Source: Desulforhopalus singaporensis (lineage in GTDB: Bacteria; Desulfobacterota; Desulfobulbia; Desulfobulbales; Desulfocapsaceae). From it: 64,000 bases of DNA. Shown piece after piece: positions 51,134-60,637 of this stretch (position 1 is the first letter of the stretch; every line of letters starts with the position of its first letter). The translations under genes were made by a program, and so were the position numbers. Location: contig NZ_FNJI01000028.1 of assembly GCF_900104445.1 (NCBI RefSeq), forward strand, positions 1-64,000. The letters are read 5' to 3'. The notes below the pieces were generated by a model, which was not told the DNA's origin, did not search any database, and saw only the letters and a program-made list of their open reading frames with translations.

Positions 51134-53132
51134 CGACTTCAGACATTTACTGCAGCCGCTCAAGCTGCGGCATAAGACACTAAAGCATAGAATAACCATC
51201 GGTGCCCACACAACCAACCACTCCGAACAGGGTTTGCCGACCAAGCGCCATCTCGGATATTACGAGGAGCGGGCCAAAGGCGGCGCCGCCATGATCGTGG
51301 TCGAACCGGTGCCCGTTCATGCCACCGGAATCCTCACCAGGGGCAATTTTCGCCACGAAGACGATTCAATCATATCTGCGTTTCGTAAGCTTACCGACAG
51401 TTGCCACACCCACGGCACCGTCATGATCCACCAACTCTACCATGTCGGCGGTCACGGCGACGTGGCCAACTCATGGTCACCCAACTGGTCTCCGGGGGGA
51501 TTCCCCTCCTACCACGATGGGGACGGGTCGAAAGCGGTGAGCGAAAAGGAGATTGAAATCCTGATCGACAGTTACGTGCAGGCCGCACGCAGAGCCTTTG
51601 AGGCCGGGTTTGACGGCATCGAGCTGTTCGGAGGCTACAACGCGCTGATCGAACAGTTCTGGTCGCCTCTCAACAATACCCGACAGGATCGGTGGGGAGG
51701 CAGTTTCGAGAACAGGATGCGATTTTCCGAACAGATCATGCTCCGCATTCGGGAGACTATCGGCGACGACTTCATAATCGGCCTGCTGGTAAGCGGCGAC
51801 GACCTTATGCCCGAAGGACTCGACAATAAGGCGATCTGCAAAATTGTCAGCTACCATGACCAGCGCCGGCTGATGGACTATGTTACCGTAGGTACCGGCG
51901 GATATTTTGATTTTTCCCTGCTGATCCCCAGTTTTCTTCACGGAGATATGCAGGGGCCGCCGCTTGCGCAGACAATCAAGCAGCACGTCACCCATGCCCT
52001 GGTGCAGGCGGAAAGCCGCATAAAAACGCCGATTCGCGGGGAGCAGGTTATCGCCAGCGGCCAGGCCGACATGGTGAGCCTGGTTCGCGCCCAGATAGCC
52101 GACCCGCACCTGGCCAGAAAAACCGTGGAAGACCGAATAGACGAGATTCGTCCCTGCATTTCATGCAACCAGCACTGCTGGGGCAGGCGCCATCATGATT
52201 TCTGGATCTCCTGCCTGGTAAACCCATCGGTCGGCCGGGAGTTTGAAGGCGAGGGCGAAGTTATCCCAATAGCCGAGAATTCCAAGAAAATCCTGGTCGT
52301 CGGCGGCGGCCCCGCCGGGCTTGAAGCGGCCCGCGTGGCTGCGGAAAGGGGGCATCGGGTAACACTGGTCGAGAAGGAACAACGGATCGGAGGACAGTTC
52401 CGCCTGGCCGGATCACAGCCGATGCGGGGCGAGATCGGTCACGTCATTTACTGGTACTATCTCCGGCAGCTGGAACGGCTCAAGGTCGACCTTCGGCTCG
52501 GGGTTGAATTCGACGTGGACGACATCCTCGCTTTCGGTGCCGATGAAATTGTCGTTGCCACCGGATCCAGGCCGGCCATGGACGGCTTCCAGCGGGCCAT
52601 GCCCGAACTGAAACGTCTGCCCGGAAGCGAACTGCAAAACGTCTATTCAATCAACCAGATTCTCACCGGCGCTGAAGAACTGGAAAAACAAGGCCGCAAC
52701 CTCAGGATACTGCTCCTTGACGACCTCCGGGGATGGTGGCCCGCAAGCGGTACGGCTCTCTATCTTGGCCAGCGCGGCCACCGCGTGACGGTTGTATGTT
52801 CCGAGCCGGTGGTGGGACAGGAACTTGTGGCCTGCTATACCGACGGCCTGCTGCGTAAAGAATACAGAAAGCTCGGTATTGAATCCAGGACCTCCACCCT
52901 GCTGCTGAAATGGGAGAAGGACTGCGCAACCCTGGGTTCAACCGACCGCAGTCGCCAGTGGCAGGAAAACTTCGACGCGCTGGTTTTGGCAACGGCAAAT
53001 AAGGCCGAAGACAATCTGGCAAACGGTCTGCGAGCGTCCCGGGCGGTTTTCCACAGCGCAGGAGACTGCGTCGCGCCAAGACGGCTGAGCATGGCTATCT
53101 ATGAGGGACGACAGATCGGTCTGAAACTCTAA
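51126..53132 (+). CDS. DgcA/trimethylamine-dehydrogenase-like FMN/Fe-S/FAD oxidoreductase (second)
   Basis: A 668-residue paralogue of the first: FMN barrel with Q-L-Y-H-V-G-G-H (103-110) and R-Q-D-R-W-G-G, [4Fe-4S] motif C344-x2-C347-x3-C351-x11-C363, dinucleotide motif V-V-G-G-G-P-A-G near 394 and a second nucleotide domain. GTG at 51126 has GGGAG upstream and overlaps the GlcF-like gene by eight bases. The active-site segment differs from the first copy (V-G-G-H for A-G-A-H), which points to a different substrate or partner role. It is the last gene of the operon; a hairpin follows. Confidence 0.86.
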   Translation: MNNDFRHLLQPLKLRHKTLKHRITIGAHTTNHSEQGLPTKRHLGYYEERAKGGAAMIVVEPVPVHATGILTRGNFRHEDDSIISAFRKLTDSCHTHGTVMIHQLYHVGGHGDVANSWSPNWSPGGFPSYHDGDGSKAVSEKEIEILIDSYVQAARRAFEAGFDGIELFGGYNALIEQFWSPLNNTRQDRWGGSFENRMRFSEQIMLRIRETIGDDFIIGLLVSGDDLMPEGLDNKAICKIVSYHDQRRLMDYVTVGTGGYFDFSLLIPSFLHGDMQGPPLAQTIKQHVTHALVQAESRIKTPIRGEQVIASGQADMVSLVRAQIADPHLARKTVEDRIDEIRPCISCNQHCWGRRHHDFWISCLVNPSVGREFEGEGEVIPIAENSKKILVVGGGPAGLEAARVAAERGHRVTLVEKEQRIGGQFRLAGSQPMRGEIGHVIYWYYLRQLERLKVDLRLGVEFDVDDILAFGADEIVVATGSRPAMDGFQRAMPELKRLPGSELQNVYSINQILTGAEELEKQGRNLRILLLDDLRGWWPASGTALYLGQRGHRVTVVCSEPVVGQELVACYTDGLLRKEYRKLGIESRTSTLLLKWEKDCATLGSTDRSRQWQENFDALVLATANKAEDNLANGLRASRAVFHSAGDCVAPRRLSMAIYEGRQIGLKL

Positions 53133-53152
53133 TAAGAAAATTTTCCCAAAAA

Positions 53153-53189
53153 GCCGCCGACTGTCCCGCAAAACGAAAAGGTCGGCGGC
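53153..53189 (+). terminator. hairpin after the mttB operon
   Basis: GCCGCCGAC (53153-53161) pairs with GTCGGCGGC (53181-53189) around a 19-base loop. No T-run follows, so termination efficiency is uncertain. Confidence 0.4.
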
Positions 53190-53262
53190 CCTCTCCTGTT
53201 ACAGCAATTTTCCAGTTTAAGGACGCCACCTTACCGCTGGCATTTTTCGCAACTTGTGGTAT

Positions 53263-53303
53263 ATGGCTGTACAACATCGACGGCTTTAATGGTGTACAGC
53301 CAT
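53263..53303. repeat. 11-bp inverted repeat upstream of mntP
   Basis: ATGGCTGTACA (53263-53273) and TGTACAGCCAT (53293-53303) are exact complements 19 bases apart, about 60 bases before mntP. Possible regulator site; I do not recognise a yybP-ykoY manganese riboswitch here. Confidence 0.6.
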
Positions 53304-53358
53304 TCATCGCCCATTTTTTCGTTTTTTCGTTTTCCAAAAATATCAAACATTTTTCACA

Positions 53359-53916
53359 ATGGATTTTTTCACCCTTGTCGGAATCGCCGTAGCCCTCGCC
53401 ATGGACGCTTTCGCCGTGGCCTTGGGGGCAGGCACCCTTTTAAACCCGGTAACGGGAAGACAACTGTTTCGTCTCGGTTTCCATTTCGGCCTGTTTCAGG
53501 GAATCATGCCCGTTATAGGCTGGCTTGCCGGAATCGGTTTGAAAAAATTTGTCACGGTATACGCTCCGTGGATTGCTTTTTCGCTTCTGATCCTGATTGG
53601 CGGGAAAATGATATATGAGGCACTGACCGACCTTGCAGAAGATGGTGAGCGCCGGGATCCTACCCGGGGGTTCACCATGGTTCTGCTCTCCGTTGCCACA
53701 TCAATCGACGCCCTGGCGGTCGGCTTTTCCTTGTCGATGCTCGGAGTGGATATATGGACGCCTGCGCTCGTTATCGGCGTGATCACCGCGTCACTTACCG
53801 TTATCGGCATGCTCACCGGCCGTAAAATAGGCTCCATGTGGGGAGAAAGGGTGGAGGTGGCAGGCGGACTCGTATTGATCACCATTGGGGTAAAAATCCT
53901 TTTGCAGTCCCTGTAA
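53359..53916 (+). CDS. mntP: manganese efflux pump
   Basis: A 185-residue membrane protein with six helices. It contains the duplicated A-M-D-A-F-A-V-A-L-G and S-I-D-A-L-A-V-G-F-S motifs with the acidic residues that bind Mn2+, the hallmark of MntP/YebN exporters. Length is normal. It is a stand-alone gene between the amine cluster and a SulP transporter. Confidence 0.95.
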   Translation: MDFFTLVGIAVALAMDAFAVALGAGTLLNPVTGRQLFRLGFHFGLFQGIMPVIGWLAGIGLKKFVTVYAPWIAFSLLILIGGKMIYEALTDLAEDGERRDPTRGFTMVLLSVATSIDALAVGFSLSMLGVDIWTPALVIGVITASLTVIGMLTGRKIGSMWGERVEVAGGLVLITIGVKILLQSL

Positions 53917-54272
53917 CAGGTGTTTTCAATTACCCTGCAAGGTGCTCGTCACCTCTCTGTCACCTCCAGACCCGACAACGATTCCACACCGCCCGGGTTT
54001 TCCAGTATCTCAGGCGTGTTAGTCAACAAATGGCCAGGAAATGGTTGTAAAATCGCCCTTCCTGATAAAAATCAATTGAAAAATTACGACGACGGTAGTA
54101 GTGTGCTCGCCTCTGATCAGGCAAAAAGAAAATGAGTACCTCTTTTCTTCACTCCTCCATAGACCTCCAGCTGTCTATCCATTGAGTTTTCTTTTCTCGT
54201 AGTTGTTTTTTCGTGGCGTATTTTTACATCTAACCGCCCGTAACATGGGCACTTCAAAGACGAGTTACGGAT
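53917..54272. other. intergenic region between mntP and the SulP gene
   Basis: About 355 bases. I see no convincing gene, terminator or promoter; the right half is T-rich. Confidence 0.3.
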
Positions 54273-55883
54273 ATGAAAGAAAATTATTCTCTCAATAGCC
54301 TCAGGGGAGACATTTTCGGCGGACTGACCGCCGGGATAGTGGCTCTTCCTCTGGCACTGGCATTTGGCGTCGCAAGCGGATTCGGTGCCGTTGCAGGACT
54401 GTACGGAGCAATAGCTCTTGGTTTTTTCGCTGCACTGCTTGGCGGAACTCCCACGCAGATTTCCGGGCCGACCGGTCCTATGACGGTAATTGTTGCAGCC
54501 GCAATCGCAACATTTCCGGACAACCCCTCCGCCATTCTCGCCATCGTATTTTTCGCGGGGTTACTGCAGATACTTTTCGGCTATTTCAAGGCTGGCACCT
54601 TTGTACGGTACATCCCCTACCCGGTAATTTCCGGCTTTATGAGCGGCATAGGGGTCATTATCATCCTGATACAGTTACACCCGCTGCTGGGCGCGGCTGG
54701 CGTCAGTTCACCGCTTGCGGCTCTGCAGAATCTCCCGCAGGCGCTGGCACATGTAAACATCAGCAGCCTGATGCTTTCCATTGTCACCATGGCCATCGTC
54801 TTTCTTACCCCGTCGAGGATTTCAAAAACCATCCCCTCGCCCCTGCTGGCGCTGCTTGCCGGGACCGCCCTGTCGATCATGTTCCATATGCCGGTGGCAG
54901 TGATAGGTGAAATTCCAACGGGAATACCCCACCTGAATTTGCCGCTTTTTCCCATCGCCCTGTTGCCGAAAATTCTTTCACTGGCGCTGGCGTTGGCCGT
55001 TTTAGGTATGATCGACTCGCTGCTGACCTCCGTGGTGGCAGACTCCATGACGAAAACCCAGCACAATTCAAACCGTGAACTGATCGGCCAGGGGGTCGGA
55101 AATATGGCGGCGTCCCTGTTCGGCGGTCTGCCAGGTGCCGGGGCGACTATGCGAACAGTGGTAAATATCAAGGCCGGGGGGACAACGCGGCTATCAGGTA
55201 TCGTTCACTCGCTGTTTCTGATGACAATCCTGCTGGGCCTTGGACACTACGCAGCCTTGATACCGCTGCCGGTACTGGCCGGAATATTGATGAAGGTCGG
55301 CATAGATATCCTCGACTACCGGTTGCTCCGCATGGTACGGCGCGTCCCCCGGCTTGATCTCGCCGTCATGGTAGCCGTGTTCGGCATCACCGTTTTTGTC
55401 GATCTCATCGTCGCCGTCGGTGTCGGCGTGACCCTGGCATCGCTGCTGATCACCTACCGCATCACCAAACAGTCGCAGATTAACATTGAAGGCGTGCCAA
55501 GCGGGGAGTGGCACCGGGACCTGGAAAAAAGCCTCCAGGACGAAACGGGATACGGCATAAGAACCCTCTCCGTTTCCGGACCGTTCTTTTTCGGCACCAC
55601 CGTAAAGATGCAGGAACACATCAGCAAACTGATAGGCACCAAGGTGGTCATCATCAACTGCCAGGACGTGCCGTTCATGGATCTGTCGGGCTATTACGCC
55701 CTGAGTGAGATGATCGACAGGCTCATCAATGAGCACATTAAGCCGATAGTAGTTGTCCTTGAGGAAAACGGGATGCGCCAGCAGATGATAAAGATGGGGT
55801 ATGGAAACCTGCTCGGCCTGGACGGACTCCATACCGATTACAACAGTGCCCTGCACCTGGCCTGGGAATATCTGGAAGGATAA
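54273..55883 (+). CDS. SulP-family anion transporter with STAS domain
   Basis: A 536-residue transporter: ten or more hydrophobic segments with G-G-L-T-A-G-I-V-A-L-P-L-A-L-A-F near the N-terminus, G-P-T-G-P-M-T in helix 3, and G-L-P-G-A-G-A-T-M-R-T-V-V-N in the conserved core. The C-terminal STAS domain (about 430-530) includes I-I-N-C-Q-D-V-P-F-M-D-L-S-G. SulP proteins carry sulfate, bicarbonate, molybdate or dicarboxylates; the substrate cannot be read from sequence. In a sulfate reducer sulfate uptake is one possibility, bicarbonate another. Confidence 0.9.
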   Translation: MKENYSLNSLRGDIFGGLTAGIVALPLALAFGVASGFGAVAGLYGAIALGFFAALLGGTPTQISGPTGPMTVIVAAAIATFPDNPSAILAIVFFAGLLQILFGYFKAGTFVRYIPYPVISGFMSGIGVIIILIQLHPLLGAAGVSSPLAALQNLPQALAHVNISSLMLSIVTMAIVFLTPSRISKTIPSPLLALLAGTALSIMFHMPVAVIGEIPTGIPHLNLPLFPIALLPKILSLALALAVLGMIDSLLTSVVADSMTKTQHNSNRELIGQGVGNMAASLFGGLPGAGATMRTVVNIKAGGTTRLSGIVHSLFLMTILLGLGHYAALIPLPVLAGILMKVGIDILDYRLLRMVRRVPRLDLAVMVAVFGITVFVDLIVAVGVGVTLASLLITYRITKQSQINIEGVPSGEWHRDLEKSLQDETGYGIRTLSVSGPFFFGTTVKMQEHISKLIGTKVVIINCQDVPFMDLSGYYALSEMIDRLINEHIKPIVVVLEENGMRQQMIKMGYGNLLGLDGLHTDYNSALHLAWEYLEG

Positions 55884-55884
55884 A

Positions 55885-55922
55885 CGCAGGATATGTGTTT
55901 TTTCGCAAACACAGATCCTGCG
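55885..55922 (+). terminator. hairpin after the SulP gene
   Basis: Arms 55885-55900 and 55907-55922 pair over 16 bases with one mismatch, starting two bases after the stop codon. The T-rich stretch lies in the loop instead of after the stem. Confidence 0.5.
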
Positions 55923-56074
55923 CACAGACCTGACGCGCATGCTCGCGGATGAAAAGTGAAAAATCGCCAAATCACTGGCAATAGGGTACGTTACACAGTA
56001 CTATCCTGGTGTATGACCTTGTCGATTCGATCTACAGGACTTTTTACATTCAAAAACTCGTCCACTTCCTCGCC

Positions 56075-57496
56075 ATGCAACATATGCAGCAGACTACCGG
56101 TTCTTCCCTGGAACGTTCCGCCCTTATCGTGGCCACCCTCACTTCGTTTTTGGGTCCCTTCACGATTTCCTCGGTAAACGTTGCACTGCCGGCTATCCAG
56201 AGCGATCTGCAGATGAACGCCGTGCAACTGAGCTGGATAGCCACCGCCTACCTCCTGGCGGTGGCTATCGGACTTGTGCCGGCGGGGAAAATAGCCGACA
56301 TCCATGGCCGCAAGAAAGTTTTTGCCACCGGCCTGGCTGTCTATACCGCCGGTTCCTTCATGGCTGTTTTCACCACTTCCGCACCCTTGTTCATAACCCT
56401 GAGAATAGTCCAGGGACTCGGGGCGGCAATGTTCGTCACCACCGGGATGGCGATTTTAACCTCTATTTTTCCCGCCAACCGCCGTGGCCGGGTGATCGGC
56501 ATCTATGTCGCCGCCGTCTACATCGGTCTATCCGTTGGTCCCCTTGCCGGCGGCTTTTTTACCCAGCATTTCGGCTGGAGATCCATCTTCGTTATTCTGC
56601 TGCCGCTTGGTATTCTGTCGCTACTGCTGACCCTGAGCAAACTCAGGGGTGAATGGCGCGGCGAACCAGGACAACACCTCGACCTTGTCGGCTGTCTACT
56701 CTACGCTTCCACCATTCTGGCCCTGGTCTACGGCGCGACATTGGTCCCCTCGCCCGCCGGCCTGTCACTGTCGGCCTGCGGTATCGTCCTCTTGTACATC
56801 TTCGTAAAGCATCAGCTACGTGTTCGTTTTCCCGTTTTCGACGTCAAGCTCTTTGCCCAAAACAAGACTTTCGCCTTCTCAAGCCTGGCCGCCTTGCTCC
56901 ACTATTCTGCCACATTTGCCGTGACCTTCCTGATGAGCCTCTACCTCCAGTACATCAAGGAGATGTCTCCGCAGACCGCAGGCAGCGTGCTGATGGCCCA
57001 GCCGATCATGATGGCAATATTGTCACCCCTGGCGGGGCGGATCGCCGATCGGCTGGAACCGCGCCTGCTTGCCACGGCGGGAATGATTGTTACCGTTGTC
57101 AGCGTGGCGATGTTTATCGGTCTTTCCCCTGCCACCAGCCTTTACGCGATTATCGCCAACCTGATCCTGCTGGGCACAGGTTTTGCTTTTTTCAGTTCCC
57201 CGAACATGAGTGCCATAATGGGAGCCGTGGAAAAAAGACATTACGGCCTTGCCTCCGGAACGGTGGCGACAATGCGGCTGCTGGGCCAGATGTTGAGCAT
57301 GGCCGTAGCCACTGTGGTCCTGGCTGTTCTGATCGGCAGAGAAGCTATTACCCCCGACAACTACAACCTTTTTCTCCAGTCCGTTCATACCGTATTTACC
57401 ATCTCCGCCCTGTTTTGCCTTTCAGGTGTCTACTTCTCATGGTTCAGGGGCGCAGTCCTGCACCAACCGTGGGAAAACGGCGACAATGGCAGGTAA
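56075..57496 (+). CDS. MFS exporter, DHA2 (14-helix) type
   Basis: A 473-residue transporter. Motif A G-K-I-A-D-I-H-G-R-K-K is between helices 2 and 3, motif B L-R-I-V-Q-G-L-G-A-A-M in helix 4, and motif C-like G-L-S-V-G-P-L-A-G-G-F in helix 5. N-terminal S-S-V-N-V-A-L-P-A-I is typical of EmrB/QacA-type drug:H+ antiporters. The start is uncertain: ATG at 56075 gives the normal length, while GTG at 56009 would add 22 residues; neither has a strong ribosome-binding site. No EmrA-like partner is adjacent. Substrate unknown. Confidence 0.88.
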   Translation: MQHMQQTTGSSLERSALIVATLTSFLGPFTISSVNVALPAIQSDLQMNAVQLSWIATAYLLAVAIGLVPAGKIADIHGRKKVFATGLAVYTAGSFMAVFTTSAPLFITLRIVQGLGAAMFVTTGMAILTSIFPANRRGRVIGIYVAAVYIGLSVGPLAGGFFTQHFGWRSIFVILLPLGILSLLLTLSKLRGEWRGEPGQHLDLVGCLLYASTILALVYGATLVPSPAGLSLSACGIVLLYIFVKHQLRVRFPVFDVKLFAQNKTFAFSSLAALLHYSATFAVTFLMSLYLQYIKEMSPQTAGSVLMAQPIMMAILSPLAGRIADRLEPRLLATAGMIVTVVSVAMFIGLSPATSLYAIIANLILLGTGFAFFSSPNMSAIMGAVEKRHYGLASGTVATMRLLGQMLSMAVATVVLAVLIGREAITPDNYNLFLQSVHTVFTISALFCLSGVYFSWFRGAVLHQPWENGDNGR

Positions 57497-57508
57497 ACGA
57501 AGGATGAT

Positions 57509-60500
57509 TCACTGGCGCTGCTGTTCCGGAACCGGTATTCTGAGGGTTTTTATACGCTCGCGGGCAAAATTGTATTCGAACCAGTCATCGAGAAAGGATT
57601 CCAGCGCTTCCTTATAATGGTTGATCGCCTTGTCCCTCTCACCGCCGCCCTCCTCCCAGAACCCCAGGTAGGTGAATGCGGTCAGCAATTTTTCCGGAGA
57701 TTCCCCGGCCATGGTGCGCAGGGCGGTTTCGCTTTCCTTGCCCAGCAGGCAGTCGACGATGGTGATAAACCAGTCCTCCGTGGTCTGTCGCTGATACCGC
57801 TCAAGATACTGGCGCGCCTCGTCTTCCTTGCCCTGCTTTTTCATGATACCCGCTTCAAGCAGTTCCATCCCCAGGCGACGTGCATTTTCCCGCCCGGGAC
57901 TCAGCAAAAACGAACGGGCATAATCGAGCGCACTCTCCCATCGCCCGCCGCCGCCGTAAGCATAGGCCAACGCCGCCAGCAGAGATCGGTTGGACGGCAT
58001 TAAACTGATCATTTTTTCAAGCAGGGCAAGCCGCTGGTCAAGCCCGGCAGCTCCGCCGCCGATGCTTAAGACAAAAGGTTCCAGTTGTTCCTCTATTTTT
58101 TGCTTGGTCCTGTAATCTTCTTTCACCTGCAGCCGGAATTCTTCCAGTTCGGCGTTATACGACGCCCACTGCTCCTTGGTCCGCAGAGATGCCCGCTGCA
58201 GTTTCTGCAGCTGGGACAACCGAGCCCTGGCGAGAAACAGCACCCAGCTGTCAAGCTCGGCCGACAACACCGACTCCTTGAGCAGCCGCCGTGCCTGGGC
58301 CATTCTGCCGCTTTTTTCCATGCGCAGGGCAACCACGTAGTGTAACCAACTCCTTTCATCGTCGTCATACCAGCCTTCAAGAGCCGTCTGCTCATCGATA
58401 TCGCCCTTAAGTACCGCTGCGAGATACCCCTGGAACTCCGCCGCCGATTGCCAGTTGAGCTGGAGCAGATGACGGCCATGAGGTCCAGAAGTTGTCATTC
58501 CGGTCAGCCAGTCGATCAGGTAAAGCATCAGCCGGGCCTGGTAATCTTCGCCGTCGATGGACAGGGCCTGGGCAAAACGTTTTTTTGCCTGGCGGTAGTC
58601 GCCGACACAGAAATGCATCATGGCGGCGGCGGTCACAAGAGACGGCTGCATATTTTCCTTCAGCGCTTTCTCGGCTTCCTGCACGGCCTGGGCCCATTGG
58701 CTCTCTTCAGCCTTCTCGCGGATCTCCAACACCTTTTTCTGCGCCGAAAAATCGACAAGGCCGTTCCATTTGACATGGCCGGTCTTCAACTCGCCAAGCA
58801 GGCTGACCGCATTGGTGATCGGCATGACCATACCCAGATCCCACATCGGCGTGCCAATTGATCTCCCGCCCGGTAGCCAGTCCATGGCGACTCCAGCGAC
58901 AATGCCGATCACATATCCCCGTGAATCGATAATCGGCCCGCCGCTGTTGCCTCCGTATATTGAGGCGTCGATGTGAATCAGGTTTTCAAAAGTCCGTCGG
59001 ACGTGTCCCGCAGTAACACTGACATTTACAATGTCCGCCTGGGTTCTCCTGCCCAGCGGAAAGCCGAGGGCGATAACCGGCGACATCCGCGGAATTTTCT
59101 GAGGATCCATATCCGGCGCCAGCGGGAGCGATTGCAGGCCCTCGGGCACATGGTCGATTTTCAGCACCGCGAAATCATCCCGCAACGGGGAGGTTATCAG
59201 CTGCCTGGTCTGCAGGGGCGGCTTTGCGACACCGGCAATGGACAGGTACGGCTCGCCATCAGTCCTGAATGCTGTTTCAACCGAAAAAATATCCGTCAGT
59301 TCCGGACTCTCCAGCATTCGCGCCCCGCGGTTAAATGCCTTTTGCCCATCGAACCATAAAAAGATCCGATAGCCGAACTTCGGTTGCATCCCGCGGAGGC
59401 GCAGCTGGCCGACTGCGCCTAAAAAGGTCGGGTCCTCAAGCCAGGGGCAGACGACATGCCGGCCGGTGAGGAGATATCCTCCCGCATCCGCGAGAAACGC
59501 CGTACCTTCGGCAACATTTGAGTAATACCTAATATTATCCACCTCAACCCAGTACTCGGTAACCAGGAAAGCCACAGACGGCGCATAGCGGTTGGCGTAT
59601 TGCTCGAGAACCACAGAGGTATCCTCCGGCCGCTGCCCAAGCCGATACCAGGAGAATACCCCGAAAACGCAGAGCAGCACCACGGCCAGCCCGAGCAGCT
59701 TGACCATTTTGCTCAATCGCACCATAGAGCGCACCGGTGCCGATGGTTCCACCTGGCCGCCCTCCGGCGTCAAATCGGAACAGCTTTTTTTTATCCGGGC
59801 CAGCGACGCCGCCACCTCGTCCATGGAATGGGGACGGATATCCGGATCGTCGGCGAGCATGACCTTGAGCAACACCTCCAGCTCTCCAGGCAGGTCAAGT
59901 TCATCGATTTTGCCAAGATAGTTGTCGATCTCCAGATCGGCGGTCAAAAGCTCGACAAATATTTTTCCAAGAGACCAGATATCGGTCTGGAAATCGAACG
60001 GCCGCTGATTGACAATGTCCGGATGACTGCCCAGCAGTTTCTTCAACATCGGTCCCGGCCTGTCGAGCTTTGGATCGAAGAATCTCGACAGTTTGTAGTC
60101 GATCTTTACGTTGAGTTGTTTCGAATCGTCCCTGACGATAATGATATCGTTTAAAATCAGGTGGGGAATTATGTGGCCCTGTTGGTGAAGCTGGGCAAGT
60201 ATCGTTGCCATCCTGTGAAACAGGTCTATGCAGGTCGCCAGGCTGGAGAGACGACCGGACGCCAGCAGCGAGCCCCAGCTCTCGGAGTTGATCCATTCAC
60301 TGGTTCGGTACCACAGACCGTCCGATGATTTGCGAATGGCATAGTGGTTGACGAATCCTTCCGGCGGCAGCTTTTTCAACTCCTCCAGCTCAGCTTCCAG
60401 CCGGTTAGCCACCTCTGCGTCGACCCCCGCCTGGTCCGTGAACAGGCGGATCATCACCAGCTCCTGGGTGCGTTCCCGAATTGCCCGGCACAGAAGACTG

Positions 60501-60637
60501 GCATGTCCTTCATGAAGGATATCGACAATGCGGTAATCATCGATATATTTCCGGCCTGCAACGATGGAACTACCGCAGGAAGGACAGGTAGTAATCTCTT
60601 CAGCCACCGGCTGGTCGCATTTCGGGCACAGTTTCAT
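57509..60637 (-). CDS. zinc-ribbon / pseudokinase / trypsin-like protease / helical-repeat membrane protein
   Basis: A 1042-residue multidomain protein. Order: zinc ribbon (C4, C7, C18, C21); a protein-kinase-like domain (about 34-283); a transmembrane helix (about 312-331); a trypsin-like serine protease domain (about 345-615) with H394 (T-G-R-H-V-V), D488 (D-D-F-A-V-L-K) and S565 (G-G-N-S-G-G-P); and a long TPR/Sel1-like helical tail (about 620-1042). The kinase half lacks the glycine loop, has arginine for the ATP-binding lysine (V-M-I-R), I-P-H at the HRD position and D-Y-K at DFG, so it is a pseudokinase. The protease triad looks intact and should lie outside the cytoplasmic membrane, with the pseudokinase inside. 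The substrate is unknown. It ends 13 bases from the convergent MFS gene. Confidence 0.87.
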   Translation of the reverse strand: MKLCPKCDQPVAEEITTCPSCGSSIVAGRKYIDDYRIVDILHEGHASLLCRAIRERTQELVMIRLFTDQAGVDAEVANRLEAELEELKKLPPEGFVNHYAIRKSSDGLWYRTSEWINSESWGSLLASGRLSSLATCIDLFHRMATILAQLHQQGHIIPHLILNDIIIVRDDSKQLNVKIDYKLSRFFDPKLDRPGPMLKKLLGSHPDIVNQRPFDFQTDIWSLGKIFVELLTADLEIDNYLGKIDELDLPGELEVLLKVMLADDPDIRPHSMDEVAASLARIKKSCSDLTPEGGQVEPSAPVRSMVRLSKMVKLLGLAVVLLCVFGVFSWYRLGQRPEDTSVVLEQYANRYAPSVAFLVTEYWVEVDNIRYYSNVAEGTAFLADAGGYLLTGRHVVCPWLEDPTFLGAVGQLRLRGMQPKFGYRIFLWFDGQKAFNRGARMLESPELTDIFSVETAFRTDGEPYLSIAGVAKPPLQTRQLITSPLRDDFAVLKIDHVPEGLQSLPLAPDMDPQKIPRMSPVIALGFPLGRRTQADIVNVSVTAGHVRRTFENLIHIDASIYGGNSGGPIIDSRGYVIGIVAGVAMDWLPGGRSIGTPMWDLGMVMPITNAVSLLGELKTGHVKWNGLVDFSAQKKVLEIREKAEESQWAQAVQEAEKALKENMQPSLVTAAAMMHFCVGDYRQAKKRFAQALSIDGEDYQARLMLYLIDWLTGMTTSGPHGRHLLQLNWQSAAEFQGYLAAVLKGDIDEQTALEGWYDDDERSWLHYVVALRMEKSGRMAQARRLLKESVLSAELDSWVLFLARARLSQLQKLQRASLRTKEQWASYNAELEEFRLQVKEDYRTKQKIEEQLEPFVLSIGGGAAGLDQRLALLEKMISLMPSNRSLLAALAYAYGGGGRWESALDYARSFLLSPGRENARRLGMELLEAGIMKKQGKEDEARQYLERYQRQTTEDWFITIVDCLLGKESETALRTMAGESPEKLLTAFTYLGFWEEGGGERDKAINHYKEALESFLDDWFEYNFARERIKTLRIPVPEQQRQ

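Noticed and set aside
53132-53358. Manganese (yybP-ykoY) riboswitch expected before mntP
   Set aside because: The conserved internal loop sequences are not visible; only an 11-bp inverted repeat is present.
53838-54135. Short open frames after mntP
   Set aside because: They overlap the mntP end or lack ribosome-binding sites and have no protein-like composition.
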